NCBI RefSeq assembly: GCF_000208865.1
Contig: NC_018389.1
Location: forward strand, 1,798,001 to 1,862,000
Reading direction: 5' to 3'
DNA length: 64,000 nucleotides
Source of the DNA: Neospora caninum Liverpool
Taxonomy: Eukaryota > Apicomplexa > Conoidasida > Eucoccidiorida > Sarcocystidae
Below the pieces are notes generated by a model. The model saw only the letters and a list, made by a program, of their open reading frames with translations. It made no database searches and was not told the origin of the DNA. Position numbers and translations under genes: made by a program. How positions within the stretch are numbered: the first letter of the stretch is position 1; every line of letters starts with the position of its first letter. Of this stretch, positions 23,103-33,350 are shown one piece after another.

Positions 23103-25785
23103 ATGCACGGTTCACTCTCGACCTTCGGTAGGCGTTCCCCCAAAACAACAGCCCTCTTTCGCCTCGCCTTGTGCTCTCTCTTTCTATTGCTGAGGTCCGA
23201 CACGGTAGTTCCGGAACTCGTCACGTTCCCAGCCTGTTTGTCTATGTCTCTTTTTCGAGGCATCTCGCTCTTCCATGCCCCGTTTCTCTTGTGTTCCTCC
23301 TCTCTCCACGTTTCTCTTCCTTTCCCTCTAATTCCCCTTTGCTCTCGGTTCCACGCGTTTGCTTGTTTTCGCCTTCACGCTCCTTCCTCTCAGGACTTCC
23401 CGCGGAGGCAGGGACTCTCTGGTGGATTCTTGTGTGGCTGTCGGTCGGCGCCTGTCTCGGCCTTGTGGCGGCAATGAGCTTGCGGCTCTTCCCGAATATA
23501 CGCCGACAGCTGCGCCGCCCGAAAGCGACAAAAGTTGCGCACCGTGGCAACGACACAGAGAGCGAAAAAGAGTCTGACGACAGCGAGGACGAAGACGAGA
23601 ACTGCAAAATGGTGCTCTGCGTTCGCCAAGGTGGGCTCTCGGAGAAGGATAAGAAGAGGAAAGGAGAAAGATAAGAAGAGGAAAGGAGAAAGATAAGGAG
23701 GGGAAAAGAGAAAGGTGGGAAGAGGAAAGGAGAAGGACCGAAAGAGGAAGGAGAAGGATAAGAAGAGGGGAGAAGAACAAAGGTACAAGGACGAGAGTTC
23801 CAGTGGTGCCCGCCGCTATGGGCCCTCTGGTTTTCCCTGGCTCCGCTGGAGACGAAGCATCACAGCACCGTGGCGTGCGTCTTCTGAGTTTCCTCCAGAG
23901 CTTCTCTTCCCAACTTCTCTCTTGAGTTTCCCTGCGTTTTGTCTCTTTTGTTGCGCGCCCTGAACTGCCGTTTCCGCTTTTCCGGTTTTTTATTTGTCAG
24001 CGAACGTGGGGAGAGGCCGCGGAAGCAGCCGAACTCTGTACTTGGGCTTTTGGTAGATTGCCCTGTCGTTTCCGACTGGTTCTTGCGCGTTTCAGACCTG
24101 AACATGGGAAAGGGAAAGATCGCTGCTCAGTGCGGCCACGCGACGCTTGGCGCCTACAGACAGGCGGAGCGTCGCCAGGATCCTTTCCTGGCGTCGTGGA
24201 CTTCTTCCGGGCAGAAGAAAATTGCCGTAAAAATCAAAGTAGGGTCTAGCCCAACTTAACGACAGCGTCACAGTGCGCGTGTATCTCTACACGAATGCGC
24301 GATGCACTCACAGATCTCCTTCGACATCCTCCTCACGGCATCCCATACACAAAAAACACCCTTAGATACGTATCTCTGCATATATATATGTCTACTTATA
24401 TACGTATATGTAATTATGCTTAGGGTACCTCCTGACACATCTATATACATCTGCATATGTGTGAATATGTAAGTAAAATAGAGGTCTGTTTCTTGCGCAT
24501 GCAAGTTGTGTCGGTCAGACGGGACTTCAGTTTCTCTTCTGAGAAGGCGTTTGCAACCTGGTGGCAAGAGTGTTTGCTTTTTTTTCAGGACGAGGCAGAG
24601 ATGCGAAGTCTGCATGCAGACGCAAAACAAAAGGGTGTCAACGCCTATGCGGTGTGCGACGCTGTAAGTACAGACCCGAATTTCCTCTCCCGCTTTGTTT
24701 CTGCTTCGGTCCCTTTGGTCTTCTCTCGCGCGTCTCTGAATTCCTCTTTCGCCCTTTTTGTTTCTTTTGTGGCGTTTCCGGCTGCGTCTGTCTGCGTTTT
24801 CTTTTCCTCTCTCGCCTTCCTTTTCTCCCTTGCCTTCTGCTCGTCCGCTTGGTTTCGTTTCTTTTGCACTCCTTTGAGCGTCCAGCGCAGTTCGTCTGCT
24901 TCGTACTTGCGCGTTTCATCTACGCTGCGATCGGCCGTGCCTTTTCCCCTCAGGGGCGCACGCAAGTCCCCGCCGGCTCCTTCACCGTCCTTGCCGTGGG
25001 ACCAGGTGAGCGGCCGCTCACCACACACGGTCCCCCGCCTCCGCGAGGTTCTTTTGCGAAAAAAGATTGAAGAAGACAGGCTCTGGAGCCCCGTCACAGG
25101 GTCACGCAGCCGAGACGCAAGAGCGCAGCGCCGGCGAGAGAAATGGAGACGAAGAGAAGAAACAGAAAAGCGACAGAACTCCCCCACACGCACCCACTCA
25201 GAGACTCATACCCATCCGGAGACTCACACCCACCCAGAGAGAGAGACAGAGTGAACAGATATGGATGTACCCGAAAGGCCGCTGTGAACGCGGGGAAGAA
25301 GTGGGGAGGCGATATACGGTGGCTTTTAAACTCGTGATGGCGGGCGGAGCAAAGCCCCACGCCGACGGCAATCGACGAGGCTGACCTTCGGATTCCGTTT
25401 TTCAGCTGTCCTTGTTCTTGCGGGTTCGCTCGGGATGTGTGCCCGCCAGAAGTTGGCCTCTTGAGTGGTTCTTTCTACACCGCACAGTGCGGGCCATTGG
25501 AGTCCTCCTGTCGTCGCGCTCCGTCGCAAACGCACTGTTCCTATTTGAAATAACCCGACTTCGAGGTGTCGAAAAGAGGCACAGCGGGGGAACGCAAGGA
25601 AGCAGGAAATCGCGGAGCGACTCTGCGAAGGAAACGGAGGAAGAAGGGAGAACGCGACGAACAGAGGTAACAAAAAAAGGGAAATTCCATCTGCAGCGGG
25701 CTCTACGTGTGTGCTGTTGTTTCGCGTGTGTTTAGGTCCTGAGAGCCTCGTCGACGCCGTGACGGGGCACTTGAAGCTACTCTGA
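23103..25785 (+). CDS. PTH2: Peptidyl-tRNA hydrolase, PTH2/PTRH2 type, N-terminally anchored
   Basis: Releases peptidyl-tRNA that has dropped off ribosomes. Exons 23103-23127, 23394-23630, 24096-24238, 24589-24663, 24954-25005 and 25736-25785 join in phase to 193 residues (human PTRH2 is 179). The 25-base first exon (MHGSLSTF) supplies the ATG and the one base needed by exon 2, whose frame has no ATG before the membrane segment. Residues about 14-36 (TLWWILVWLSVGACLGLVAA) form one transmembrane helix, followed by a basic then acidic Ser/Asp/Glu linker. The catalytic domain follows: MVLCVRQDLNMGKGKIAAQC, GHATLGAY, GQKKIAVKI, AKQKGVNAYAVCDAG, QVPAGSFTVLAVGPG and the C-terminal HLKLL. These are the hallmark PTH2 motifs. 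By analogy with PTRH2 it probably sits in the mitochondrial outer membrane facing the cytosol. Confidence 0.88.
23640..23778. repeat. GA-rich repeat in PTH2 intron 2
   Basis: Imperfect 20-23 bp units of the form GGAGAAAGATAAGAAGAGGAAA, starting just after the intron-2 donor (GTGGGC at 23631). Confidence 0.75.
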
Positions 25786-26304
25786 GCACCACCCGTTGTT
25801 CTGTTTTTTCGCCTTGACATCGCGTCCTGAAGCTGTTCGACTCGCTCTCTTTCCCTGCACTTTCTCCTCTCCATCGATCTGGCTTTCTTCTGCCTTGCTC
25901 CAACCTCTTTGTTGGGCTTCTCGCGCCCCTGTGTTGTTTCTGCGTCTCGCGTCTCGCGCTCTCCTTCCGCGTCTTTGCCTTTCCTCGGTGTTCCTACGTC
26001 TTAGTTGTTTTGGCTGTCTCCTCTTTTCAATGCGTTTTTGGGTCTCTACTGACTTCTCGCGCTTCCTTTTGTCCAGAGGGACTGTCGAAGTCTCGCCTTC
26101 GAACGGCCACGGGATCGGAGGTAGCCGGTTAACCGAATTTCTCTTCTTGGCGTTTTTTGGACCCTCCGCCGCGGTAGCCTGACCACCCCCCGACTCGCAA
26201 AAAGCCTGCCTCTCTCTGTGTACATGCAGTTCTCACCTCGAAAGGAAAGAAACACCGAATGGCCCAACCTAGAGATTTACGATCTGCATCCATGCATAAC
26301 GTCT

Positions 26305-26351
<47 letters not shown>

Positions 26352-28192
26352 GCCTGCACACCTGTGTAGAAAAATATAGATATCTATAGATCTGTATACC
26401 GCTATTTATGCCTCTGTGGATATATCGAAATAGATTTACGTATCTCAATATACAGACAGCTACGGAGATGGGTCTTTTCTGTTTCCAGGAGAATTTAAAT
26501 TGACAGCCTCTTGGAGATCAGTGGCCGCGTTTTGATATGCAGCGCAGAACGCAACGCACTCGGGGTTCAACTCCTCAGAACCACGAAGAAAGCATGTCTC
26601 AGCTTGCTATCCGCTGTGAATAAAGTTAAAGGAAAATCCAAGTCAGCGAGCCTAGCATTCACGCCGGTTTGTTTCTTCTCGGGCGAGCCGAGGCGACTGG
26701 TAGCAGGAGGCGAATCCCGAAGGAAGAAGGAAGCAACGCGCGCCTAGGACTGGAGAGTTTTACGTTGCAAATTGCATTCCTTCCATCTTTTTCACTGCCT
26801 CCGGCATGTCTCTTAACACGCAAATCTCGCGTCAAGAACTTGGCCACACCACACGAATAACGCCACATATACATGTGCATGTACAAGCGTATCTATGATA
26901 TAGATGCACGCATATGTGGATGTATAGAACAGTGCATATTTACTTAAATGTATATGCGTGTACATACAGTTATGTATTTTCAAAATTGAGACGAAACATG
27001 CGTTTCCAAAAAAAGAGTTTCGGCTATTAGGCCTCGGTAGCAGGGGCACGGCGCGCCTCTCTCCGGCCGTCTTTAAAACGCGGTGTCTGGGGAGGGTTTG
27101 AGAAAGAGAGCAAGAAGACGGTAAACCGTTGCCGCCGAAACACCCCAAAGGCCTCAAAAGAGGCGCGAGATACAAAGGCGCCAAGGAAAGCCGCAGCCGA
27201 CCACAGTTCGCCTTTTTTTCGAGCGGAAGTGAACGCGAGGCGCACACCCGCCTTTTTCTTGGGAGGCGCTCGCACGTCTCCGGACACGCCCGCGTACAAA
27301 CACCTGGATCCAAGGAGGAGTGTGACAGGATCCGAATGACAAGACGGCGTAAAAGAGAAAACCAGTCACACGCGAGGGCTAGCGAAAATGGAGAAGCCTT
27401 CTCGAAAACCCATCGAGAAGAAGAGGATTCGAAGCACAAACGACGTCCTTTCTTCTCCAGGACATGCGGAAGAATCCCACTTAAAAGGCACACCTGTTGG
27501 CCGTTCGTTCCAGTGGGGGGGCGAACAGGAATCTGGGAGAACGTGGTTCTCGGTGTCGCACAAAAAAATGGAGTCAAATTCACTCCTTGAGGTCCTAATC
27601 TTTACGTATTCCGAATACTACACTATCTCTATTCAAGTTCAAGACTACAACGCCTCTCGCGTCTTTGGTACAGCGTCTCTGTGTATTTGATTTGAGCTAC
27701 ACAGTGCTGCCGAGCATTTGCACACAAAGCCGCTTTTAAATATAAGGAGCGCGAACCTCCCTATCCAATCCAGAGCTCTCTGCGTCGGGGAGTGAAACTG
27801 ACTTCCAGAGTCAAAAACCGTCCGTTCCCTTCTCGCCAAATCCTGGATCCACGCGAGGAGTTCCCCGCGGTGACGCCTGAGAGAGCTACGATACACCCGA
27901 AAGCCGACCGACTGTGTATCGTTTTTCTTCTTCGCACGCCGCTGTACCCGCTCTCCCCCGCAGGCAAAGACTGTTTTGTGTGGATGTCCCAGACTCCAGA
28001 GAGGCAAGGCGCGCCTCTCCCTGGGGTGTCGGAGCCTTCCACTTGTTCAGAAAACGCATTCGGGAGAAAACCGCTGCTGCCTATGCCGGTGGGCGTAGGC
28101 TCTCGCTCTCTCACTCCACGCGCATGCGCGAGAAACAGCACACACTCCCTACAAGTTGAACTCTCTGCAGGGACCGCAGACACTTTCCTTTC
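25786..28192. other. Convergent intergenic region (PTH2 plus / eIF2B alpha minus)
   Basis: Should hold the two 3' UTRs. A TA microsatellite lies at 26318-26347. The 256-aa minus frame at 27583-26813 lacks motifs and runs into AT-rich non-coding DNA. No gene supported. Confidence 0.55.
26318..26347. repeat. (TA)n microsatellite
   Basis: About 15 TA units, preceded by CATA steps and followed by TA-rich DNA to about 26470. Confidence 0.9.
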
Positions 28193-31100
28193 TCAGGACG
28201 ACTCGTAAAGCGTTGTGAGTTCATCCGAAACATTGCGAGGCGCGAAGATCCCCAAGTCTGTGAAGAGTAGAGAAATGAACTCTGGGTCGGTGTAGTCGAG
28301 ATACTCCCCGTGGCCTGTTGGCGAGTCCACCGTCTCCACCTGCATGCAGCAGAGACGATTTTAGAGCGCGACAAAAAGACACGAGGAGAGATATCCACAA
28401 GGAGAAGGAGAAAGGACGAGGAAGAGAGAGGACGAGAGCGGGAGAGAGGAAGACGGGAGGTGAGGGTCAGGCAAAAACAGTTTTCTGGGCACGGAAAGCG
28501 TCTCTCTTCTTTCCTAACTGCAAAGAGGGAGGGCGAGGGCGAGAGACATCTTTGCCCATAAACTCACGAGTCTGGTAGGCACACACGGCGCACACGTTTT
28601 CCAAGTATGTCCACCTGAGTATTTAAGTTGAGTCCAGGCTGTCTATTCTCGACGGTGACATCCCAGCTACACACTCCCGGCTTTTGAACCGCCCTCCCCT
28701 TCTCGCCGTTTGTATGCTCGCAACGTCCCAGACGGCATGAGACATATATATATATATATATATATAGCCTAACGGGACTTCAATAAAGACAGAATTTTTC
28801 TTGAAAGCAAAAGAGCGTACATCGTCAGAGTCCGGTTTTTCAAAGACGACACACCGTCGCGCGTCATCGCGCTGAAAGACGTGCATGCGCGTGAATTTGC
28901 AGGCTTCGCATGCAACGTAAAAGGGAACGCAATGCTGACGGGCAACCATCGCTATGGTGGAGGTGCCGACCTGAAGAAATCCACAGAGGCAAAAGAGACA
29001 GCCGATTTCACGTTTCATCCCGCCGCACACACAAACACCTTGAAAGCACATCAACTGAAACATACAACTACACCTTCTACACACTCATCTACCTATATAT
29101 CTATCTACCTATCTATCTACATCTAGATTTCTATATCTATCTACCTATCTATCTACATCTAGATTTCTATAGCTAGCTACCTATCTATCTACATCTAGAT
29201 TTCTATATCTATCTACCTATCTATCTACATCTAGATTTCTATAGCTAGCTACCTATCTATCTACATCTAGATTTCTATAGCTCGCTACCTATACCTAGCT
29301 ATCTATATCTAGCTACATCTAGCTATCTATATCAATCTATATATCTGTCTATTCATCTACGAACGCATATCAACATCTGCGCCGGCATGTATACAGACAT
29401 ATCTAGAGAAATCGACGTAGTGAAGAGGTGCGCAACATCCATACAAAGATGCAAAAGAATGTGTAGTACAGACGTGTTCACATGAAGGCTGACGTTAGGG
29501 AACACACCCCTGCAGAGTCCGGGCAGATTACTGTTTTTGTACATCTATCCACACATACATACATACATACATACATACATACGTACATACGTACATACGT
29601 ACATACATACATACATACATACATACATACATACATACATACATACATACATACATACATACATACATACATACATACATACATACATACATACATACAT
29701 ACATACATACATACACACATACATACATTCATACATACATACATACATACATATATACATATATATACCGCGAAATGGATGCACGAATATATGTGTGTAC
29801 AAATGTGTGCATATATACGAGATGCATGTGTGCATGTGTGTAGGAGTATTTCCTGGGAAACACGGCGAGGCCTGTTTTTCGGTTTGCTGACTCGGTTGAC
29901 GATGCCTCCGTTCTCGGCGACAGCTTCTGCTCCGACGACAACCAAGTCGATTCGCGACATGAGGCGACCGATGGAGCACACCGAAGTGTTTGCCACGGGA
30001 ATGCCGTTCGCCGATATGCTTTCCATCAGCAAGTCTCTGAGGAAGAACAAAAGCGAGGAAACAAACGCGTCGATTCGGACCCCGCCGGCACTCCTGAATG
30101 CGAACACGTCTGTCTCCTCAGAAGAGGAGCATCCTCCCCCCCTCCGCCCGATGAACCGTCGCCGGTACGCCGGGGCGACCATTTCCACCCACACCAGCTG
30201 TGGCTCTGCATGCAAATCGAGAATTTGGGGGTCGGTATGTCTGTGTCTATTTGGTGGGTGGATAAAGACAATGTGTGGGGCTAGGGGGAGCGAAGGGGGG
30301 AGCGAAGGGGGGAGCGAAGGCTGGTTTCGAGAGACACAGACACTTGTCTTGTTTTTCGTTCTCTGTTCCGACATTCGGTTGCGCGAACACGACACGAGAC
30401 GGCGGAGGCAGAAGCATTGACTGGGAGGAGGAAGACGAGCTTACACATCCGTTCTGACGAAATATCCAGGTTTTTCTTCGTGGCGGGTCACGATGACAGA
30501 AAAGCGTTTCTTGTGTTTCTCCCACGCGTCCTTCAACAACTTCTCGACGCAGGACGAGCGACCGTGAGTGAGCACAACCATCTGGTCCTTTGTGAACATA
30601 ATTTGGCCTGCGCGAAACAGAACGCAATCCAGTGCGGACCGCATCAACTCACGGAGAGACAGTCGCACGACCGACAGACGGCCCGGGCGCTCGGCAAGGC
30701 TAAAGACCCTATTTTGAAACAAATATCACTGGAGGAGTGTTGCACGAGAAAGTTTTAACGCCCGTTGCCCGGTGATACAGTGGCAGAGAGAGAAGAGGAG
30801 AGAAAAAAATCAGAGGGAGAGGAAGAGAAAGAGGACGAAAACGAGATAACGAAAGAGAGCGAGAGAGAACGAGAGAGAGACAAAGAGCGAGAAAGCAGAA
30901 GAGGGGGAGAGAGACACAGAAAGACAGAGAGAGAAAGAACGAGAAAAAACGAGAAAGAATGAGAGAGAACGAGAGCGAAAGAGGGAGAGACGGAGGGGAG
31001 AGAGACGGAGAGAGAGAGAGGATCAAAAAAGAAAAAAAAGGGGAGAAGGAAAAACAACCGGGGCGCTGGCCGTGCGTGCTTCTTCACGCGCTCCTAGCGG

Positions 31101-32518
31101 GTTGCCCGGGCGTCAGCGTCCCCTTAAAACTCGAAAAATGGAAGAGAACAGAAATGTCCTGCTCGGCATTTTCGCGCCGATTCATTCACTCGCCTTCGAA
31201 AACGCCGTGCCCGCTTACCGATGTCAGCGATCGTCTGCTTGCTTTGCAGAATTCGCGCGGCGAACTTGGCCGACTGCGCCACGAGGAGGTCTCGGAGTTC
31301 CTCGAGGCTCTGAAAAAAAATCATGCACGCGCGGCTGCACGCTCACCACCTTTCTCTTCCCGGGAGTCCCTGAGGAGCGTGTTTCTTCTTCTGCGCGCAC
31401 TGTCCCTTTCTTCGACGCGAAGGCAACTACCCTGTGGGCTGTCTGACACGAGAAACACGAAAACGTTTCGTCTCCCTGCATGGCAGATGACCTGCAATCG
31501 GCGTCTCGTTCGTTCTCTCTCAGAAGAAAGAGACGCCCCGTCCGGTTCCTCTCCTTCCCACCCAGCCTCGTCTGTTTGCCTCCCAGTCTTGAACGACTAC
31601 GTTACGGACGCATCACCTCTTGTTTCGCTTCCGCTCTTTCCCGGTATTTCGCAGTCTCCATTCCTCCACCGTCTCTCTTCTTTCTCTTGTCCTCCTTTGT
31701 TTCGTCTTCGCTTTTTCCCACTCCCTCCCCCCCCCCCCCCCCGCCTCTGCTGATCTCTCCCTCTCGCTCGTCTCGACCGTCTGCCAGTGCCTGTGCGCGT
31801 CTCCTCCCGGTTGCTCTCCTTTCGGCTTTCCTCGAGTTTGTCTTTCATCCCTTTTCTCTGCGCTTCCGTGCTCGTCCACGCTCCTTCACACCCGACGCCG
31901 GCCCTTACGATGTCGGGTCGCCGCTGGTGGTGACGCAACCCGAACTGCTGGTAGAGGAGACAGGCAGACCGAAGCGGCAATGTCGTCAACCGCTGCAAAA
32001 ACGAAACAACGCAGTGCCCCAACAAGCACTCTCTCACCTACAGAAATATATATAAATATATAAATATATAGATATATAAATATACACACATATATACATA
32101 TACATATAGAGAGGTATGTAGGCAGACGAAGGAGAGGGAAATGCCTGACAAAATAGGTTTCTCCATCTACACACCGCCCGCGATGCGCACATGTCTGAAA
32201 GGCGAGTCCGAGTGGAGACCTGTGGAGGCAGGGCGAGGAGTGACGAGGTTACCACTCACTTTAATGCTTGTAAGTTGGCTGATGTAGAGGAGGACGTCCT
32301 CGCGTCCAGCGTAGATTTCGAGGGCATCGCTGGCCGCTCTCAGATGCACAAAGAGTTGAAAAACCGAGGTTGCTCGAGATCTACAAAACAACGCAAATTT
32401 TCACATCCCACAGAAACGCGAAGCTGCAAACGCCTTCCCCCTGCATACACCCCACAGCGACACGTGCGCACACAAACCAGCACATACCCATTATCCACAT
32501 GCATATCTATACACACAC

Positions 32519-32550
<32 letters not shown>

Positions 32551-33350
32551 ACTTATATATTGAAACATATATATATATATATATATATATAGTAAACATG
32601 AATGGAAAGAAAGTCTAGAGAAGCAATGGAGTGTGGGGAATCTGGCGACTCAAGATGTAGCGATACATGGTTCCAAGCACATATAGTCAGCACGTGAACA
32701 GACTCTGTCGCCTGGCGATTTCCACATGGATGCGTGTAGGCCTACATCCCCGCATACCCGTATCCCGATGCGGTTTTTTGCCCGGTAGTGGACGATGAGA
32801 CTATAAGGAACACCACGTTCTTTTGAAATGCGTGCAAATCCCTTTTTTTTTAGTTTAGTTTAAAAGATGGAAATTTCCACGAGTGTCAGGTGACGGCTAG
32901 AGATTTCCCTTACATTCGAGCGACAGTTCCAAGGGCGTGAACGGCGGCGAGTGCTAAATCGTTTTGCTCCGAAGTGAAGCAGCGCCAAAACGCGTCGATG
33001 ACTTGCATTTGGAGAGGCTGAAAAACCTCGCCCGCGACAGCCTCCTCTCGCGCACATCCTCCGCAGCAGCCTGCCGGCGTGGGAGGTTGAGAAGACTCTC
33101 GCCTTCTTCCTCCGTCAGGCAGCGTTTTTCCTCCTGTCTCTGCGTTTTCTGCATCTTCAGTCTCTGTCTTCTGTTCCTCGGCTTTTTCCCCTGACACACC
33201 GTTGGGAGTCTCGTCGCTCAAGAGCTTCGGAGACGCGCATGCAGTTCTTCGGCCCTCGTCTGAGACGCCGTTTGTCTTCGCCGCTGAAGTCGCCATAGAC
33301 GGAGGAGCGGCGCATACGCCTTTCTCGGTGGGTCTCGTGCCGGGCGGCAT
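28193..33350 (-). CDS. EIF2B1: Translation initiation factor eIF2B subunit alpha
   Basis: Regulatory subunit of the decameric GDP-exchange factor for eIF2; senses phosphorylated eIF2 alpha in the cytosol. Exons 33350-32914, 32380-32260, 31309-31219, 30607-30445, 30036-29892, 28970-28821 and 28339-28193 total 1,254 bases, 417 residues, with every phase closing. The first ~115 residues are a Ser/Thr/Glu/Gly-rich extension absent from the ~305-residue human protein. The family fold follows: [73 protein letters not shown], then the strongly conserved [31 protein letters not shown] and [11 protein letters not shown]. The end, [16 protein letters not shown] ... VSDEL, is the family's C-terminal signature. 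The donor after 29892 (GTCAGC) is weak but confirmed by homology across it. An in-frame stop just upstream of 33350 supports the start. Confidence 0.93.
28743..28766. repeat. (TA)n microsatellite in eIF2B alpha intron 6
   Basis: About 12 TA units within the intron between exons 28970-28821 and 28339-28193. Confidence 0.9.
29085..29345. repeat. 36-bp minisatellite (CTAT/CTAG-rich) in eIF2B alpha intron 5
   Basis: A 36-bp unit, CTATCTACCTATCTATCTAC followed by ATCTAGATTTCTATAT, recurs about five times with TATC/TAGC alternation, then decays into CTAGCTA-type steps. Confidence 0.85.
29550..29760. repeat. (CATA)n microsatellite in eIF2B alpha intron 5
   Basis: About 50 tetranucleotide units, broken by a short ACGT-containing patch near 29581-29603 and single changes near 29714 and 29729. 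Open frames through it are artefacts. Confidence 0.95.
30282..30321. repeat. G-rich 12-bp repeat in eIF2B alpha intron 4
   Basis: GGGGGAGCGAAG occurs three times in tandem. G-runs this close could form a quadruplex on the + strand (non-template side for the minus-strand gene is the other strand). Confidence 0.75.
30781..31050. repeat. Purine tract (GAGA-rich) in eIF2B alpha intron 3
   Basis: About 270 bp of GAGAGA, GAAAGA and GAACGAGA steps; the transcript strand is pyrimidine-rich. Lies in the intron between exons 31309-31219 and 30607-30445. Confidence 0.85.
31727..31743. repeat. Poly(C) run in eIF2B alpha intron 2
   Basis: A run of about 16 C on the + strand, so poly(G) in the primary transcript. 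Confidence 0.9.
32516..32592. repeat. TA-rich microsatellite in eIF2B alpha intron 1
   Basis: Two (TA)n blocks separated by TTATATTTATATATACTTATATATTG-like sequence, inside the first intron. Confidence 0.85.

Noticed and set aside
26565..26595. GGGGTTCAACTCC, resembling a tRNA T-arm
   Set aside because: No acceptor stem, D-arm or anticodon arm can be arranged around it.
26813..27583. 256-aa minus-strand frame in the convergent intergenic region
   Set aside because: Runs into AT-rich microsatellite-like sequence at its end and shows no domain.
29478..30420. 305-312 aa frames with HTYI or YVCM repeats
   Set aside because: Translations of the CATA microsatellite. The minus frame also contains real eIF2B alpha exon 5, but that exon is bounded by splice sites at 30036 and 29892.
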